From positions 19,994-83,993 of the forward strand of contig NZ_CH724157.1 of NCBI RefSeq assembly GCF_000152625.1: DNA of 64,000 bases. The letters are read 5' to 3'. The notes beneath the pieces are model-generated. The model saw only the letters and a list, made by a program, of their open reading frames with translations. It made no database searches and had not been told where the DNA came from. Both the position numbers and the translations under genes were made by a program. The number at the start of each line of letters is the position of its first letter. Position 1 is the first letter of the stretch. Source of the DNA: Roseovarius nubinhibens ISM. GTDB lineage: Bacteria > Pseudomonadota > Alphaproteobacteria > Rhodobacterales > Rhodobacteraceae. Positions 9,283-17,757 of this stretch are shown piece by piece.

Positions 9283-9770
9283 ACATCACGATCGTTGTTG
9301 AAAGGCCGCCAGACCCACCAGAACGCGACCAGCGGTATCACGATCCATTGCAACACAGGTGACAGGCCCGCATCGAGGATCGGAATGATCGGCATCAGGT
9401 CCGAATAGGCCCAGGCCGCGCGGATCACGATGTTGAGCCATTCGCTGAACAGCGTGTATCCGAGCCCGAACACCACCGTCAGGACGGTCACAGACCGCCG
9501 CGTCGAGGCGACCAGGGGCCAGCCCCGGCCCGACAGCATGAGGGCAAGCATCAGCGCGCTCATGGCGATCAGGATATCGCCACCCGTGCAATGGACGGCT
9601 GCGAAGACAATCTCACCCCAAGTGCCCTCGTTCCAGATCGTGTAGAGCGGCATATGCGCGAACTCCCAGATCAAGTTGGCCGGGATGATCACCGCAAAAT
9701 ACCGACGCAGAGCTGTCAGGGAAACTCCGTCTGTCGAGGACAGCCTGACGCCAGTCGCGACGACACTCAT
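9279..9770 (-). CDS. Polytopic membrane protein of unknown function
   Basis: A 163-residue protein with about four hydrophobic helices and conserved-looking polar positions inside membrane segments (NLIWEFAHMPLYTIW, HCTGGDILIA, FSEWLNI). ATG 9770 overlaps the stop of the upstream Sco gene (ATGA), and its own stop overlaps ccdA. This links it to the Sco-CcdA electron-transfer operon. I do not recognise the family. Confidence 0.7.
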   Translation of the reverse strand: MSVVATGVRLSSTDGVSLTALRRYFAVIIPANLIWEFAHMPLYTIWNEGTWGEIVFAAVHCTGGDILIAMSALMLALMLSGRGWPLVASTRRSVTVLTVVFGLGYTLFSEWLNIVIRAAWAYSDLMPIIPILDAGLSPVLQWIVIPLVAFWWVWRPFNNDRDV

Positions 9771-10462
9771 TGAAACACACCTGTCAGCCGGTCCCACCAG
9801 CTGGGCTCCCGGCGTCGATGCTGGGCGTTGTTGATCAACTCGCTGACATAGAGGATCAGGTTCACGTTCTTGAAGTCCATGCCATGGAATTTTGCAGCGA
9901 ACCGCCCGCCGATGTCCACGACATGGGTGACCGCTCCGTGCATCATCATGTCGCTGTCGGCGGTCATCGTGAACTCCAGCCCATATTCCCGCGCCAGAAG
10001 GCGCGTCGCGTCATTGGCCTGATCGGATCGTTTGGTCAGAATGACCCAGTTGCTCGGATCGAGCCCATGCCGGTCCGCGTAATCGCGCAGCACGTCCGGC
10101 GTGTCATTCACCGGATCGGTGGTGATCGAGATGAACTGCACAAGATCCTTCATCGGACCGTCGTTGATCGAGGCCTGAATCGCCGCGATCTTGTCCGTAT
10201 GGAGCGGGCAGATATCCGGGCAGTCGGCGTAGATGAAATGAAGGATGACGACCTTGTCGCTGAAATCCGACAGGCGCACAGGATTCCCCTCGGAATCCTG
10301 CAACTCGAAACCCGGAGCCTGCGCTGCATCGATAGCCTGGAAGTATGGCTCCATCTCGAACATGCGCGCATCCAGGTTTTGCCCCGGATGATTGGCGAAG
10401 GCCGGCGAGGAGATCGTGGCCGCGATGGTCGCCAAGGCGGCGCGCCGTGTCAGTGCTGTCAA
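9767..10462 (-). CDS. Sco1/SenC-family copper chaperone
   Basis: A 231-residue periplasmic thioredoxin-fold protein with an N-terminal signal (about 1-23) and the Sco motif CPDIC (Cys81, Cys85). Downstream His residues in the MMMHGAVTHVV block provide the third ligand. Sco proteins deliver copper to the CuA site of cytochrome oxidase or reduce its thiols. This is the first of three Sco homologues in the window and the most divergent, with a C-terminal extension. Confidence 0.87.
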   Translation of the reverse strand: MTALTRRAALATIAATISSPAFANHPGQNLDARMFEMEPYFQAIDAAQAPGFELQDSEGNPVRLSDFSDKVVILHFIYADCPDICPLHTDKIAAIQASINDGPMKDLVQFISITTDPVNDTPDVLRDYADRHGLDPSNWVILTKRSDQANDATRLLAREYGLEFTMTADSDMMMHGAVTHVVDIGGRFAAKFHGMDFKNVNLILYVSELINNAQHRRREPSWWDRLTGVFQ

Positions 10463-10523
10463 TTCTTATATCCTTACAATAAATGCCTGCCGATCCGTGG
10501 ACCAACAGGCATCATTAGCAACT

Positions 10524-10796
10524 CTAGCCGTCCGATTTTTCCGACGGCATCATGCCACCGTCCATTTTCTCGGTCATGGACGCCATCATCTCGGTGCAGG
10601 CTTCCATCATGGGCTTCATTTCGGCCATCATCTTCATCATGCCCGCCATGTCGCCGTCCATCATGCCGCTTTGCATGGCATCATCATTCTGCATCATTTC
10701 GCCCGTTTCCAGGGTGGTCTGTTCCTGGGCGCTGGCGGCAAATGCACTTGCGGTAAGGGCCATCGCAACGACGAAAGTTGTAAGTGTTTTTCTCAT
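10524..10796 (-). CDS. Met-rich small periplasmic protein
   Basis: 90 residues with a cleavable signal (about 1-23, ending AFAASAQ). The mature part is dominated by Met clusters (GEMMQ, SGMMDGDMAGMMKMMAEM, CTEMM) and one Cys. Such Met-rich peptides bind Cu(I). An RBS AAGGAGA lies directly upstream. It sits between a small membrane protein and Sco in a promoter-linked operon, so a periplasmic copper sponge is a reasonable inference. Confidence 0.65.
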   Translation of the reverse strand: MRKTLTTFVVAMALTASAFAASAQEQTTLETGEMMQNDDAMQSGMMDGDMAGMMKMMAEMKPMMEACTEMMASMTEKMDGGMMPSEKSDG

Positions 10797-10836
10797 GGTT
10801 TTCTCCTTGGGTTGATCGTGTGGTTATCGAAAGAAC

Positions 10837-11118
10837 TCAGTCGGGAGACGCCCCGTCCGGCGATTTGGAGCAGCCCTTTCCAGACCCGCCCTTCATGCAC
10901 AGACCCAGGCCGCACATCGCGGCACAGGGGGCCAGCGAGACCAGAACGGGCGCGAGCCCGATCGCGGTGAGCCATCCCCAGTTCAGGGCCATGCCGCCCC
11001 CCATCACGGTTGCCGCACCGACGAACAGCAATCGTCTGCGCGTCAGCCACCGGGGCCAGTTGCCTGCGCTTTCAATGTCGGTGGCACCCGCAATGCTGGA
11101 AGGTGATATGTCGGTCAT
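10837..11118 (-). CDS. Small Cys-containing membrane protein, first gene of a MerR-driven operon
   Basis: 93 residues with two hydrophobic segments (about 30-50 and 50-72) and cysteines at the second segment and tail (APCAAMCGLGLCMKGG, GCSK). The copper-type MerR promoter at 11143-11173 is just upstream, so it leads the operon through the Met-rich protein, Sco, membrane protein and CcdA. Function unknown; cysteine placement suggests metal passage or sensing at the membrane. Confidence 0.6.
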   Translation of the reverse strand: MTDISPSSIAGATDIESAGNWPRWLTRRRLLFVGAATVMGGGMALNWGWLTAIGLAPVLVSLAPCAAMCGLGLCMKGGSGKGCSKSPDGASPD

Positions 11119-11142
11119 CCGAAAAATCCTTTCGATGTTAGT

Positions 11143-11173
11143 GAGATAGTCATTCCAGTAACTGGAAGGTCAA
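11143..11173 (-). promoter_or_regulatory. MerR-family (copper-type) promoter of the Sco-ccdA operon
   Basis: On the minus strand: TTGACC, a 19-bp spacer with the perfect dyad TTCCAGTTACTGGAA, and -10 TATCTC. The best copper-type site in the window. Confidence 0.83.
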
Positions 11174-11199
11174 GGGTGAGGGAACGTCTTCTGGGGAAC

Positions 11200-11712
11200 T
11201 CATTCGATAAATCCGCGCAGAAAGGACACCATTTCGGGGTCGTCCCACTCGGCTGGTCCGACCAGTCGCCCGAGCTCCCGCCCCTGCGCGTCGATCAGGA
11301 TTGTCGTCGGCAGGCCAACGGTGCGCAGCGCGGTCATCGAGAGCATGGTCTGATCGACATACATATTGAGGTTGGTAACACCGATTTCGTCGTAGAAGCG
11401 CCGAACCACTTGTGATCCGGCCCGGTCGATGGAAAGGGCGACCACTTCGAAGTCGTCGCCGCCAAGTTCCGCCTGAAGCGCATCCAGCGTCGGCATCTCT
11501 TCGCGGCAGGGGACGCACCAGGTTGCCCAGACATTCACGAGGATCACCTTGCCGCGAAAATCTTCCATGTCTCCCCGGTTGCCGTCTTCTTTCTCGTAGC
11601 GCACATTGGCGACAGGCTGCGGGGTGTCATGCAGTGCAAACCCCTGCGGCCCGGCAAACGCCGCGCCGACGGACAGTGCCCAGGCGATTAGCACCGGTTT
11701 CAGAATTTTCAT
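11200..11712 (-). CDS. TlpA-like periplasmic thioredoxin
   Basis: A 170-residue protein with a signal peptide (about 1-20) and a thioredoxin fold carrying the active site WCVPC and a cis-Pro block (VGLPTTILID). TlpA/ResA-like proteins reduce apocytochrome or CuA thiols using electrons from CcdA. The start overlaps the upstream CcmG-like gene (ATGA), so they are co-translated. It is the last gene of the 15.0-11.2 kb cluster. Confidence 0.85.
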   Translation of the reverse strand: MKILKPVLIAWALSVGAAFAGPQGFALHDTPQPVANVRYEKEDGNRGDMEDFRGKVILVNVWATWCVPCREEMPTLDALQAELGGDDFEVVALSIDRAGSQVVRRFYDEIGVTNLNMYVDQTMLSMTALRTVGLPTTILIDAQGRELGRLVGPAEWDDPEMVSFLRGFIE

Positions 11713-12302
11713 GGCGTTGTCTCCTTGGCGGATTGGGTTTTGAGGTCACGGACGATCGGCAGCAGCGTATCCTGCAGGATCGCTCGCGTGATCGGACCGA
11801 CATGGCGGTAGGCGATGGTGCCATCGGCGATGACGTAGGTTTCGGGCACGCCATAGACGCCCCATTCGATACCGGCGCGTCCGTTGATGTCGGCCCCGAT
11901 GCGCGCGTAGGGATCACCCAACTCGTCGAGCCAGGCGCGCGCCTGATCGGGCGGGTCCTTGTAGTTGATTCCGTAGAGCGGCACCTCACCGGTTGCACTC
12001 AACTCCATGAACAACGGGTGTTCGGCACGGCAGGGCACACACCACGAGGCGAAGACGTTCACCAGTGACACGTGTCCGATCAGGTCCTGCGTCGAAAGAC
12101 CTTCTTCTCGGCCGAGCACCGGGGGCAGCGCGAAGTCGGGCACGGGTTTGCCGAGAAGTGCCGACGGCAAGTCGTCGCCACCCCTGAAAAGCCCCCAACC
12201 GAACAGGACCATGAGGGCAAAAGCTATCAGCGGAACCAGCACGAACCCGGAGATACTGCGTCGCGACACAGGGTCGGCATTTCCCTCGACCTCTTCCGTC
12301 AT
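11709..12302 (-). CDS. CcmG/DsbE-type thiol-disulfide protein
   Basis: 197 residues with an N-terminal membrane anchor (about 19-40) and a thioredoxin domain with WCVPC and the CcmG-like GVPETYVI block. CcmG reduces apocytochrome c for haem attachment. A cytochrome c gene lies immediately upstream and overlaps it by 4 bp, so this copy may serve that cytochrome. Chromosomes of this group usually carry their own ccmG, so this is probably an accessory paralogue. Confidence 0.85.
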   Translation of the reverse strand: MTEEVEGNADPVSRRSISGFVLVPLIAFALMVLFGWGLFRGGDDLPSALLGKPVPDFALPPVLGREEGLSTQDLIGHVSLVNVFASWCVPCRAEHPLFMELSATGEVPLYGINYKDPPDQARAWLDELGDPYARIGADINGRAGIEWGVYGVPETYVIADGTIAYRHVGPITRAILQDTLLPIVRDLKTQSAKETTP

Positions 12303-12724
12303 GGCTGCGCCTGCTCATCGGCAAGGGATCGGCTTTCCTGCGACGCGCGGATCCGGTTGGGCCATGTGCTCTTGATGTAGTCAATGATCGCCGTGATCTC
12401 ATCGTCTGTCAGCACATCCTCATATCCGGGCATGTCGCTTTCGTACCCGTTCCCGACAATCGCCGCCGGTCCGCGTTTCACGATGTCGAGCAATACGCGG
12501 TCGGGGTGATGCCAGGTATGGCCGGAGGCGTCGTGCGGCGGGGCAGGCAACCTGCCGTTCGGCAATCGTGTGCGCCAATCTGATTGCCCCTCCAGGTTTG
12601 CCCCATGGCAACTGGCACAATTCTCTTGATAAAGGCGCTCGCCCATGAGCACGTCGCTCTGCGCCGCTACGGGCAAAACCGTCGTGGCGAGCAGGACAGC
12701 CGAGAGCCTAATCGTGTTTTTCAC
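12299..12724 (-). CDS. Periplasmic class I cytochrome c
   Basis: 141 residues with a signal peptide (about 1-21), a haem-binding CASCH and a distal Met in the SDMPGYEDVL block. A single-haem c-type cytochrome is the natural electron acceptor for a multicopper oxidase or thiol pathway. It overlaps the small membrane gene upstream by 17 bp and the CcmG-like gene downstream by 4 bp. Confidence 0.83.
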   Translation of the reverse strand: MKNTIRLSAVLLATTVLPVAAQSDVLMGERLYQENCASCHGANLEGQSDWRTRLPNGRLPAPPHDASGHTWHHPDRVLLDIVKRGPAAIVGNGYESDMPGYEDVLTDDEITAIIDYIKSTWPNRIRASQESRSLADEQAQP

Positions 12725-12866
12725 TAAGTTTCCGCCTTCTTGTTACGAGCCACCTACAGAGGACGATTAGTGCCGCGAGCGACGACAGGACGAGCAGGAC
12801 GCAAAGCGCCCAGACCAACCCCATCGACAACAGGCTATCGCCGCTGCTGGCACCCTCAATCCGCAT
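12708..12866 (-). CDS. Small single-pass membrane protein
   Basis: A 52-residue ORF reading MRIEGASSGDSLLSMGLVW, then a hydrophobic helix of about 24 residues (LCVLLVLSSLAALIVLC), then a basic tail (RWLVTRRRKLSEK). It overlaps the cytochrome c start by 17 bp and follows the Met-rich small protein gene by 12 bp. I cannot name it. Confidence 0.5.
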   Translation of the reverse strand: MRIEGASSGDSLLSMGLVWALCVLLVLSSLAALIVLCRWLVTRRRKLSEKHD

Positions 12867-12878
12867 TCTGGCACATTT

Positions 12879-13022
12879 CTATTTTCCGCTGTCCGAGCGG
12901 ATGTATTTGACCAAGGCGATCGCCGCGAGCACCAGCACACCCACGATCAGCAACCAGACGAGGCCCATCGCAATCATCATGCCGCCGCCCATCATTCCAC
13001 CGTCCATCATCATGCATTCCAT
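12879..13022 (-). CDS. Met-rich small membrane protein
   Basis: A 47-residue ORF starting MECMMMDGGMMGGGMMIAMG, followed by one transmembrane helix and a short basic tail. Codon 4 (13013) is an alternative start, with AAAGG at a better distance. The N-terminal Met/Cys cluster on a single helix resembles small membrane proteins found in copper operons. It lies between the DUF411 gene and the small membrane gene, same strand. Confidence 0.5.
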   Translation of the reverse strand: MECMMMDGGMMGGGMMIAMGLVWLLIVGVLVLAAIALVKYIRSDSGK

Positions 13023-13079
13023 CCTTTGTTTTCCCTTGAAACCGGTCTGGCACGGGTTCGCACCAGACCGCGCGATTGA

Positions 13080-13535
13080 TCATTCGACCGAATATACGGT
13101 CGGGCTCACACCTTCCTCGACGGTGTAAATCTTGAAGGGCTCCTGTTTCGCGCCGCCCATACCCGGCGACCCCAATGGCATGCCGGGAAGAGTCACGCCG
13201 GCAATTTCCGGGCGCTCTTCCAGCAGCCTGTTGACGACATCAATCGGCACGTGGCCGCTGATGACGTAATCGTCCAAAAAGCCTGTATGGCAGCCTTGGA
13301 AGTCATCCGGGATGCCCGCATCGCGGCTGATCTGCGCCAGATCGTGGGTCGGCTTCACCTCCACCGTGAAACCGTTCTCGCGCAGATAATCCGCGTAGCT
13401 TTCGCAGCATCCGCATTGCGGGTTCTTGTAGAGCGTGGCCTCCTGCGCTGAGGCTGGGGCTGCATGCAGGCTCATCGCAAGGACGGCGGCGACTCCAGCT
13501 GTGCCGAGGCTGGCAAATCCAAGTATCTTTTCCAT
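13080..13535 (-). CDS. DUF411 periplasmic metal-binding protein
   Basis: 151 residues with a signal peptide (about 1-30), the Cys motif CGCCESYADYLRENGF, a second Cys in FQGCHTGFLDDYVISGHVP and the PGMPLGSPGM block diagnostic of DUF411. Members occur in copper- and silver-resistance clusters and are presumed periplasmic metal-binding proteins. RBS AAAAGGAACG supports the start at 13535. A paralogue lies at 23276. Confidence 0.86.
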   Translation of the reverse strand: MEKILGFASLGTAGVAAVLAMSLHAAPASAQEATLYKNPQCGCCESYADYLRENGFTVEVKPTHDLAQISRDAGIPDDFQGCHTGFLDDYVISGHVPIDVVNRLLEERPEIAGVTLPGMPLGSPGMGGAKQEPFKIYTVEEGVSPTVYSVE

Positions 13536-13573
13536 CGGTTCGTTCCTTTTCGTGGTCATTGGTTTGTGAGATT

Positions 13574-15013
13574 TCAGGTTTTGGTCGTGCCGGGATCGAC
13601 GCGGATGACGCCCATCATGCCCGCCGCCTGGTGTTCCAGGATGTGGCAGTGGAACATCCAGTCGCCGGGGTTGTCCGCCACGAAGGCGATCTCGACCCGT
13701 TCTTCGGGTGCCATCAGGACGGTGTCCTGCCACTCCCGATATTGTGTCGGTTGCCCGTTGCGCGCGATCACACGGAACGAATGCCCATGAAAATGGATCG
13801 GATGGTGCCAAGCGGTGCGATTATCCATCTCGAACACGTGCGACGTGCCCTGCGGCAGGACGAGCAAGGGATCCATCATATGCCCCGTCGCGGCTTCGCC
13901 GTTGATGAACCACATGTTGCCCTCGCGCATCTGATCCATCATCGACCCCATGTCGCCACCCATCATCATCTGCCCCATCATTCCGCCATTGAAGACGATC
14001 TGGTGCCGCGCGGCCGACGCCATGTCCGGTTCGGCCAGCGGGTTGGGCGGCAGGTCCATCGACCAATCCGGCACACTGTCCCGCAGCCTGTCAGGCCCGT
14101 AGACGAGATCGACCAGACGGTATTCGAGGCCTTCGTAAAAGACATCGGTGACCGTGACGGCCTCTCCGGGTTTGCCGGTCATTTCGATTGCCAGATCGAC
14201 ACGCATCGCCGGGCCGATCACCACGACCCCGCCGTCAGGGGCATGGGGCGTCACGGGTTGACCGTCCAGCGCGACCACGACTGGTTCAAAATCTCCAAAA
14301 TCCAGCCCGAATATCCGCGCGTTCGCCGCGTTGATTAGCCGCAAGCGGATGCGCTCACCGGATTGCACCGAGATCCGTTCGGGGATCTCACCGTCGATGG
14401 TCACGGAATTGCCAATACGACCGCCGTGCATCGCGTCATGGCGGTTGCCGAAGTCATCCGACAACTGCCCCGCCCGCGTCATGCGCCAGTCGTCCAGCAT
14501 CCAGGTCAGGTCACGATCCACGCGGATCGGGTCCACCTCCTCGACGATCAGCGGCCCGTAGAGTCCACGTCCGACCTGTTCCGAACTGCGCTGGTGCGGG
14601 TGATACCAGAACGTGCCCGCATCCAGTGCATCGAATTCGTACAGGAAATTGCCATTAACCGGGATCGGGTCCTGCGTGAGGAACGGCACTCCGTCCATCG
14701 CATTGGGCGTGCGGATGCCATGCCAGTGGATTGTGGTCCCTTCATCTAACCCATTCTGAGCCAAAACCAGCAATCGGTCGCCCTGCCGGACCCTGATTTC
14801 AGGACCGGGGACGGACCCGTTATAGCTCCAGACATTAGTCGGGCCGTATGGTGACGGGCGCAGGGCGGCCTGTCCGGATGCCGCGCGTAGGACGAATGGG
14901 TCCCCAGTTGGATCGGCCATCGCCATTCGTGCAGGTGACAGAGCGGATAGGGCTGTGAATGCGGCACCTGTGCGAAGCACGCGCCTTCGTGAAGTCGGTC
15001 TGTGGAGAATCAT
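13574..15013 (-). CDS. Multicopper oxidase, CueO/laccase-like, Tat-exported
   Basis: 479 residues with a twin-arginine signal (SRRRVLRTGAAF). The ligand blocks are complete: HWHG and WYHPH in domain 1, HPIHFHGHSF and FHCHILEHQAAGMM in domain 3. The last block holds the T1 Cys and its axial Met. A Met-rich insert (GGMMGQMMMGGDMGSMMDQM) resembles the substrate-binding region of CueO. It therefore probably oxidises Cu(I). ATG 15013 gives the best Tat signal. It lies downstream of the Cys-rich protein gene and the copper-type promoter at 15464. Confidence 0.9.
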   Translation of the reverse strand: MILHRPTSRRRVLRTGAAFTALSALSPARMAMADPTGDPFVLRAASGQAALRPSPYGPTNVWSYNGSVPGPEIRVRQGDRLLVLAQNGLDEGTTIHWHGIRTPNAMDGVPFLTQDPIPVNGNFLYEFDALDAGTFWYHPHQRSSEQVGRGLYGPLIVEEVDPIRVDRDLTWMLDDWRMTRAGQLSDDFGNRHDAMHGGRIGNSVTIDGEIPERISVQSGERIRLRLINAANARIFGLDFGDFEPVVVALDGQPVTPHAPDGGVVVIGPAMRVDLAIEMTGKPGEAVTVTDVFYEGLEYRLVDLVYGPDRLRDSVPDWSMDLPPNPLAEPDMASAARHQIVFNGGMMGQMMMGGDMGSMMDQMREGNMWFINGEAATGHMMDPLLVLPQGTSHVFEMDNRTAWHHPIHFHGHSFRVIARNGQPTQYREWQDTVLMAPEERVEIAFVADNPGDWMFHCHILEHQAAGMMGVIRVDPGTTKT

Positions 15014-15103
15014 CGCAACTGCCTTGATCTGAAAGGGTCGCACTCAGCCAGCTTCGGCCAAGGCAACAATCAGGCCTCGCAGCAGGCGAGGCCGGTTTCA
15101 GGT

Positions 15104-15457
15104 TCAGACAGGCAGTTTGGGAGGGAATGGATCAAGCGACGGATTCGTGCCGAGTGAGATCAGAGGTTCGGCACCCAGGACGGCAGTACCAAAAGGCCTC
15201 GTGAGCCGCGCTGACGGCATATTGACAAGGAGGCCAGAAGTACCGCTGGAGCCGCAAGGAACAGGACACCCACCTTCACAGGCAGTGCCCTCAGCAAATC
15301 CGGTGGGATAGCACCCGCCGCAACGGCCATCCGCGCTCTCGGAGGGGTCCATCTGCGCCATAGCCGTGACCGACATCCTGGCCGACGACACATCCGGCGC
15401 AGTCACTGCACCGAAGGTCAGCATGAGAATCAAAACAAGGCGAAAAACGCGGAACAT
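15104..15457 (-). CDS. Cys-rich secreted protein behind a MerR-type promoter
   Basis: 117 residues: a signal or anchor segment (about 1-25), then a cysteine cluster (RCGGCYPTG, ACEGGCPVPCG) of five Cys, then a low-complexity tail. The copper-type promoter lies directly upstream, so it is probably copper-induced and leads the multicopper-oxidase cluster. A periplasmic metal-binding or redox-buffer role is an inference; I do not recognise a family. Confidence 0.6.
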   Translation of the reverse strand: MFRVFRLVLILMLTFGAVTAPDVSSARMSVTAMAQMDPSESADGRCGGCYPTGFAEGTACEGGCPVPCGSSGTSGLLVNMPSARLTRPFGTAVLGAEPLISLGTNPSLDPFPPKLPV

Positions 15458-15463
15458 AAACAG

Positions 15464-15494
15464 TTTTTACAACCTTCCAGTAAGGGGAGGTCAA
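15464..15494 (-). promoter_or_regulatory. MerR-family (copper-type) promoter of the Cys-rich protein / multicopper oxidase cluster
   Basis: On the minus strand: TTGACC, a 19-bp spacer containing TCCCCTTACTGGAAGG, and -10 TAAAAA. The left half is diverged. The following 15495-15678 stretch has no recognisable gene. Confidence 0.7.
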
Positions 15495-15678
15495 GCGATA
15501 TTCTGTAACTTGGACGTGATGTCCCTGTAGCCTCACGATCTTGAGGCGGATGTCATTTCACTCGAATCGCACATCGGCGCACAGTACCCGGTTAAAGTCG
15601 CTACGTAGTAGGTCCGGATTCGCCAGAAGCATTATTCCATATCCAATTCAGTTAGTCCTTTTCTTGCAGAATCGTTGG

Positions 15679-16039
15679 CTACCCGTCACGCGCCCACGCA
15701 AGTGCGGACTCGGTATCGCTGGATTCGAACCACTGCATCTCGGAGCCCGTCAGTAGGTTGACCACCCGTGCGCCCCATTCCATCCATCTGCGTTCTCCGA
15801 CAACCGCTATGCGACAGAAATCGTTCACGTGTAGTGTCGATCTTCAGAACTTCCAGGATCGCCGAAGGCTCTTCGTAGCCCTCGAAACTTGTAAGGTCGA
15901 GAACCAGACCCGGATTATCGGTTGTTCCAAGACGTTCATGAAGCAGCGCGTGCATTTTCTTGAAGTCTGCCTCTGTCAACTTGCCTTCGCAGACGAGCCC
16001 GATGACATCATCATGCTCGGTCAGCGTTTCCTTGAACAT
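15679..16039 (-). pseudogene. SpoIIAA/STAS-like domain protein with one frameshift
   Basis: The first about 75 codons encode a SpoIIAA-like (STAS) domain (HDDVIGLVCEGKLTEADF, LVLDLTSFEGYE). The frame breaks near 15830 after KIDTT. A one-base correction restores VNDFCRIAVVGERRWMEWG and the rest, ending at the TAG at 15679-15681. It overlaps the upstream CDF gene by 29 bp and has its own GGAG. As read, the C-terminal half is out of frame; this could be decay or a sequencing error. Confidence 0.7.
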
Positions 16040-16976
16040 TGGTCTTCTCCTTTTCACTTGCGTTGCCGTGGCCGTAGAGATCGGCGTTCTGATGAGCGCG
16101 ATCCTCATGCTCAAATTCGAGACTGGAATGGCTGATGCCGAACTCTTCCTTCAGCCGCTTCTTGATCGCGCTCTTGATCTCTTCGATCTTCGACCAGCCC
16201 TCGGTTGCCACGACGACATGGCAGTCGAGCGCAGCCTCGTGCTCTTGCATTTGCCAGAGATGGACGTGGTGGACGTCGGCGACGCCTTCGACTTTCCGCA
16301 TCGCTTCGACGACGGCCTCGTTGTCGATGTCCGGCGGGCTCCCGAGCATCAGGGTTCGGATTGGGCCGCCTATTTCGGTGAAGGACAGATACAGGATGTA
16401 GAGCGCGATGCCGATGGTGATGGCCGGATCAACCCAACGCATTTCATAGAGTATAATGAGCGTCCCGCCGACTATCACGGCCACTGAAGCCAACGCATCC
16501 GAAAGGTTGTGGAGAAAAAGCGCACGGATGTTCACGCTCCCCTTCTGCATCGAGTAGGTCAGCATTGCGGTCAGCGTGTCGACCACAAGCGCGATTCCAC
16601 CGAGAATGACGACGGTCCACCCCATGACTTCGGGTGGATCAATCATGCGCATGCCACCTTCGTAGATCAGATAGAAGCCGATCACGATGAGGGTGGTGTA
16701 GTTGATCAGGGCTGCGACGATTTCGACCCGGCCATAGCCGAAGGTCATGCGCTCATCGGCCGGGCGGCGCGCGATCTTGCGTGCGGCGAAGGCAATGACA
16801 AGCGAGGCCATATCGGAAAAGTTGTGCAGCGCATCGGCGATCAGTGCCAGACTGCCCGAGAATATGCCCCCGACGACTTGCGCAACGGTAAGTAGCCCGT
16901 TTGCCCAGATGGCGATGGCAACCCGCCGGTCCCCAGAATTCGGATCGATATGCGCGTGCCCGTGGTCATGTGGCAT
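16011..16976 (-). CDS. Cation diffusion facilitator, CzcD/ZitB-like
   Basis: A 321-residue inner-membrane divalent-cation/proton antiporter. A His-rich start (HDHGHAH) precedes six helices with the CDF metal sites ADALHNFSD (helix II) and HNLSDALAS (helix V), and a cytoplasmic C-terminal domain (VHHVHLW). The start is supported by GGAG 7 bp upstream. It overlaps the transglutaminase gene by 11 bp. Substrate is probably Zn(II), Cd(II) or Co(II). Confidence 0.9.
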   Translation of the reverse strand: MPHDHGHAHIDPNSGDRRVAIAIWANGLLTVAQVVGGIFSGSLALIADALHNFSDMASLVIAFAARKIARRPADERMTFGYGRVEIVAALINYTTLIVIGFYLIYEGGMRMIDPPEVMGWTVVILGGIALVVDTLTAMLTYSMQKGSVNIRALFLHNLSDALASVAVIVGGTLIILYEMRWVDPAITIGIALYILYLSFTEIGGPIRTLMLGSPPDIDNEAVVEAMRKVEGVADVHHVHLWQMQEHEAALDCHVVVATEGWSKIEEIKSAIKKRLKEEFGISHSSLEFEHEDRAHQNADLYGHGNASEKEKTNVQGNADRA

Positions 16977-17727
16977 TGGCAGGCTCCGCGTGCGCGTGTG
17001 TCGCGCGTCGGTCAGTCTTCAGGCGGCCGCTGCGGAAACCACGTACGCGCGCATTCATCCAGTGGCGTATTATATGACGGTAAAGGGCGCCACGCAGCCA
17101 TCCAAAGGATTGCTCATGGGACAAATAGAAGGCGTCCGGCGTATCGTACACGCCAAAATCTTGCACAATGCCGGTTTTCTGAATGTAGGTATCTTCTCCG
17201 TTCCAGGCGACGGGAGGCGCGCCAAGGCAATCCGTGCCCGCGCCATAACCGCAGAGACTTTCTGTGTTCGAGAATGACGTTTGCAGGACATCGAGGAAAG
17301 CGTCATCCAGGATGAAGCCTTCAAGGTTGATCCAGGCACCTTGAAATTCGATCTCGACCCATGAGTGGAGAATTTCCTGCGGAGCAAGCGGATACACCAG
17401 CTCAGGGACAACACCGCGCTGCAAGCCTTTGTGGATCGTGAAGCCATGCAACCGGCAACGAATGCCAACACCACGCAGCAGCGCCATCAAGAGCGTCCCT
17501 TTGGTATTGCACTGCCCATAGCCGTCGGAAAGCACATCCGAGGCGGGGATGTCGTCGGCTCGATTGTATCCGAACGCGATTTCATTCCGAACGAAATCAT
17601 AGGCAGCTCCGGTCCGATCGTATTCGGATAAGCCGCGCCAGCCGCGGGTCTCAATTAGATGCGCAAGAGGCGCGGCCTCAAAATCCAGTAGTTTGGTGGG
17701 TGCAAGTAAAGGGTCGGTCATCTGCAA
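16966..17727 (-). CDS. Transglutaminase-like cysteine protease-fold protein
   Basis: A 253-residue cytoplasmic-looking protein with no signal peptide. It has the transglutaminase-like core: Cys in DGYGQCNTKGTLL, His in ILHSWVEIE, then an Asn/Asp block (AWINLEGF). The TTG at 17727 has GAGGAG at 8 bp; ATG 17721 is the alternative. It is the first gene after the MerR-type promoter at 17758-17788 and is coupled to a metal exporter. Substrate unknown; such proteins act as peptidases or amidases, so stress proteolysis is possible. Confidence 0.75.
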   Translation of the reverse strand: MQMTDPLLAPTKLLDFEAAPLAHLIETRGWRGLSEYDRTGAAYDFVRNEIAFGYNRADDIPASDVLSDGYGQCNTKGTLLMALLRGVGIRCRLHGFTIHKGLQRGVVPELVYPLAPQEILHSWVEIEFQGAWINLEGFILDDAFLDVLQTSFSNTESLCGYGAGTDCLGAPPVAWNGEDTYIQKTGIVQDFGVYDTPDAFYLSHEQSFGWLRGALYRHIIRHWMNARVRGFRSGRLKTDRRATHAHAEPANAT

Positions 17728-17757
17728 CGGAGTCGCTCCTCGAATCGTCTTGGAACA

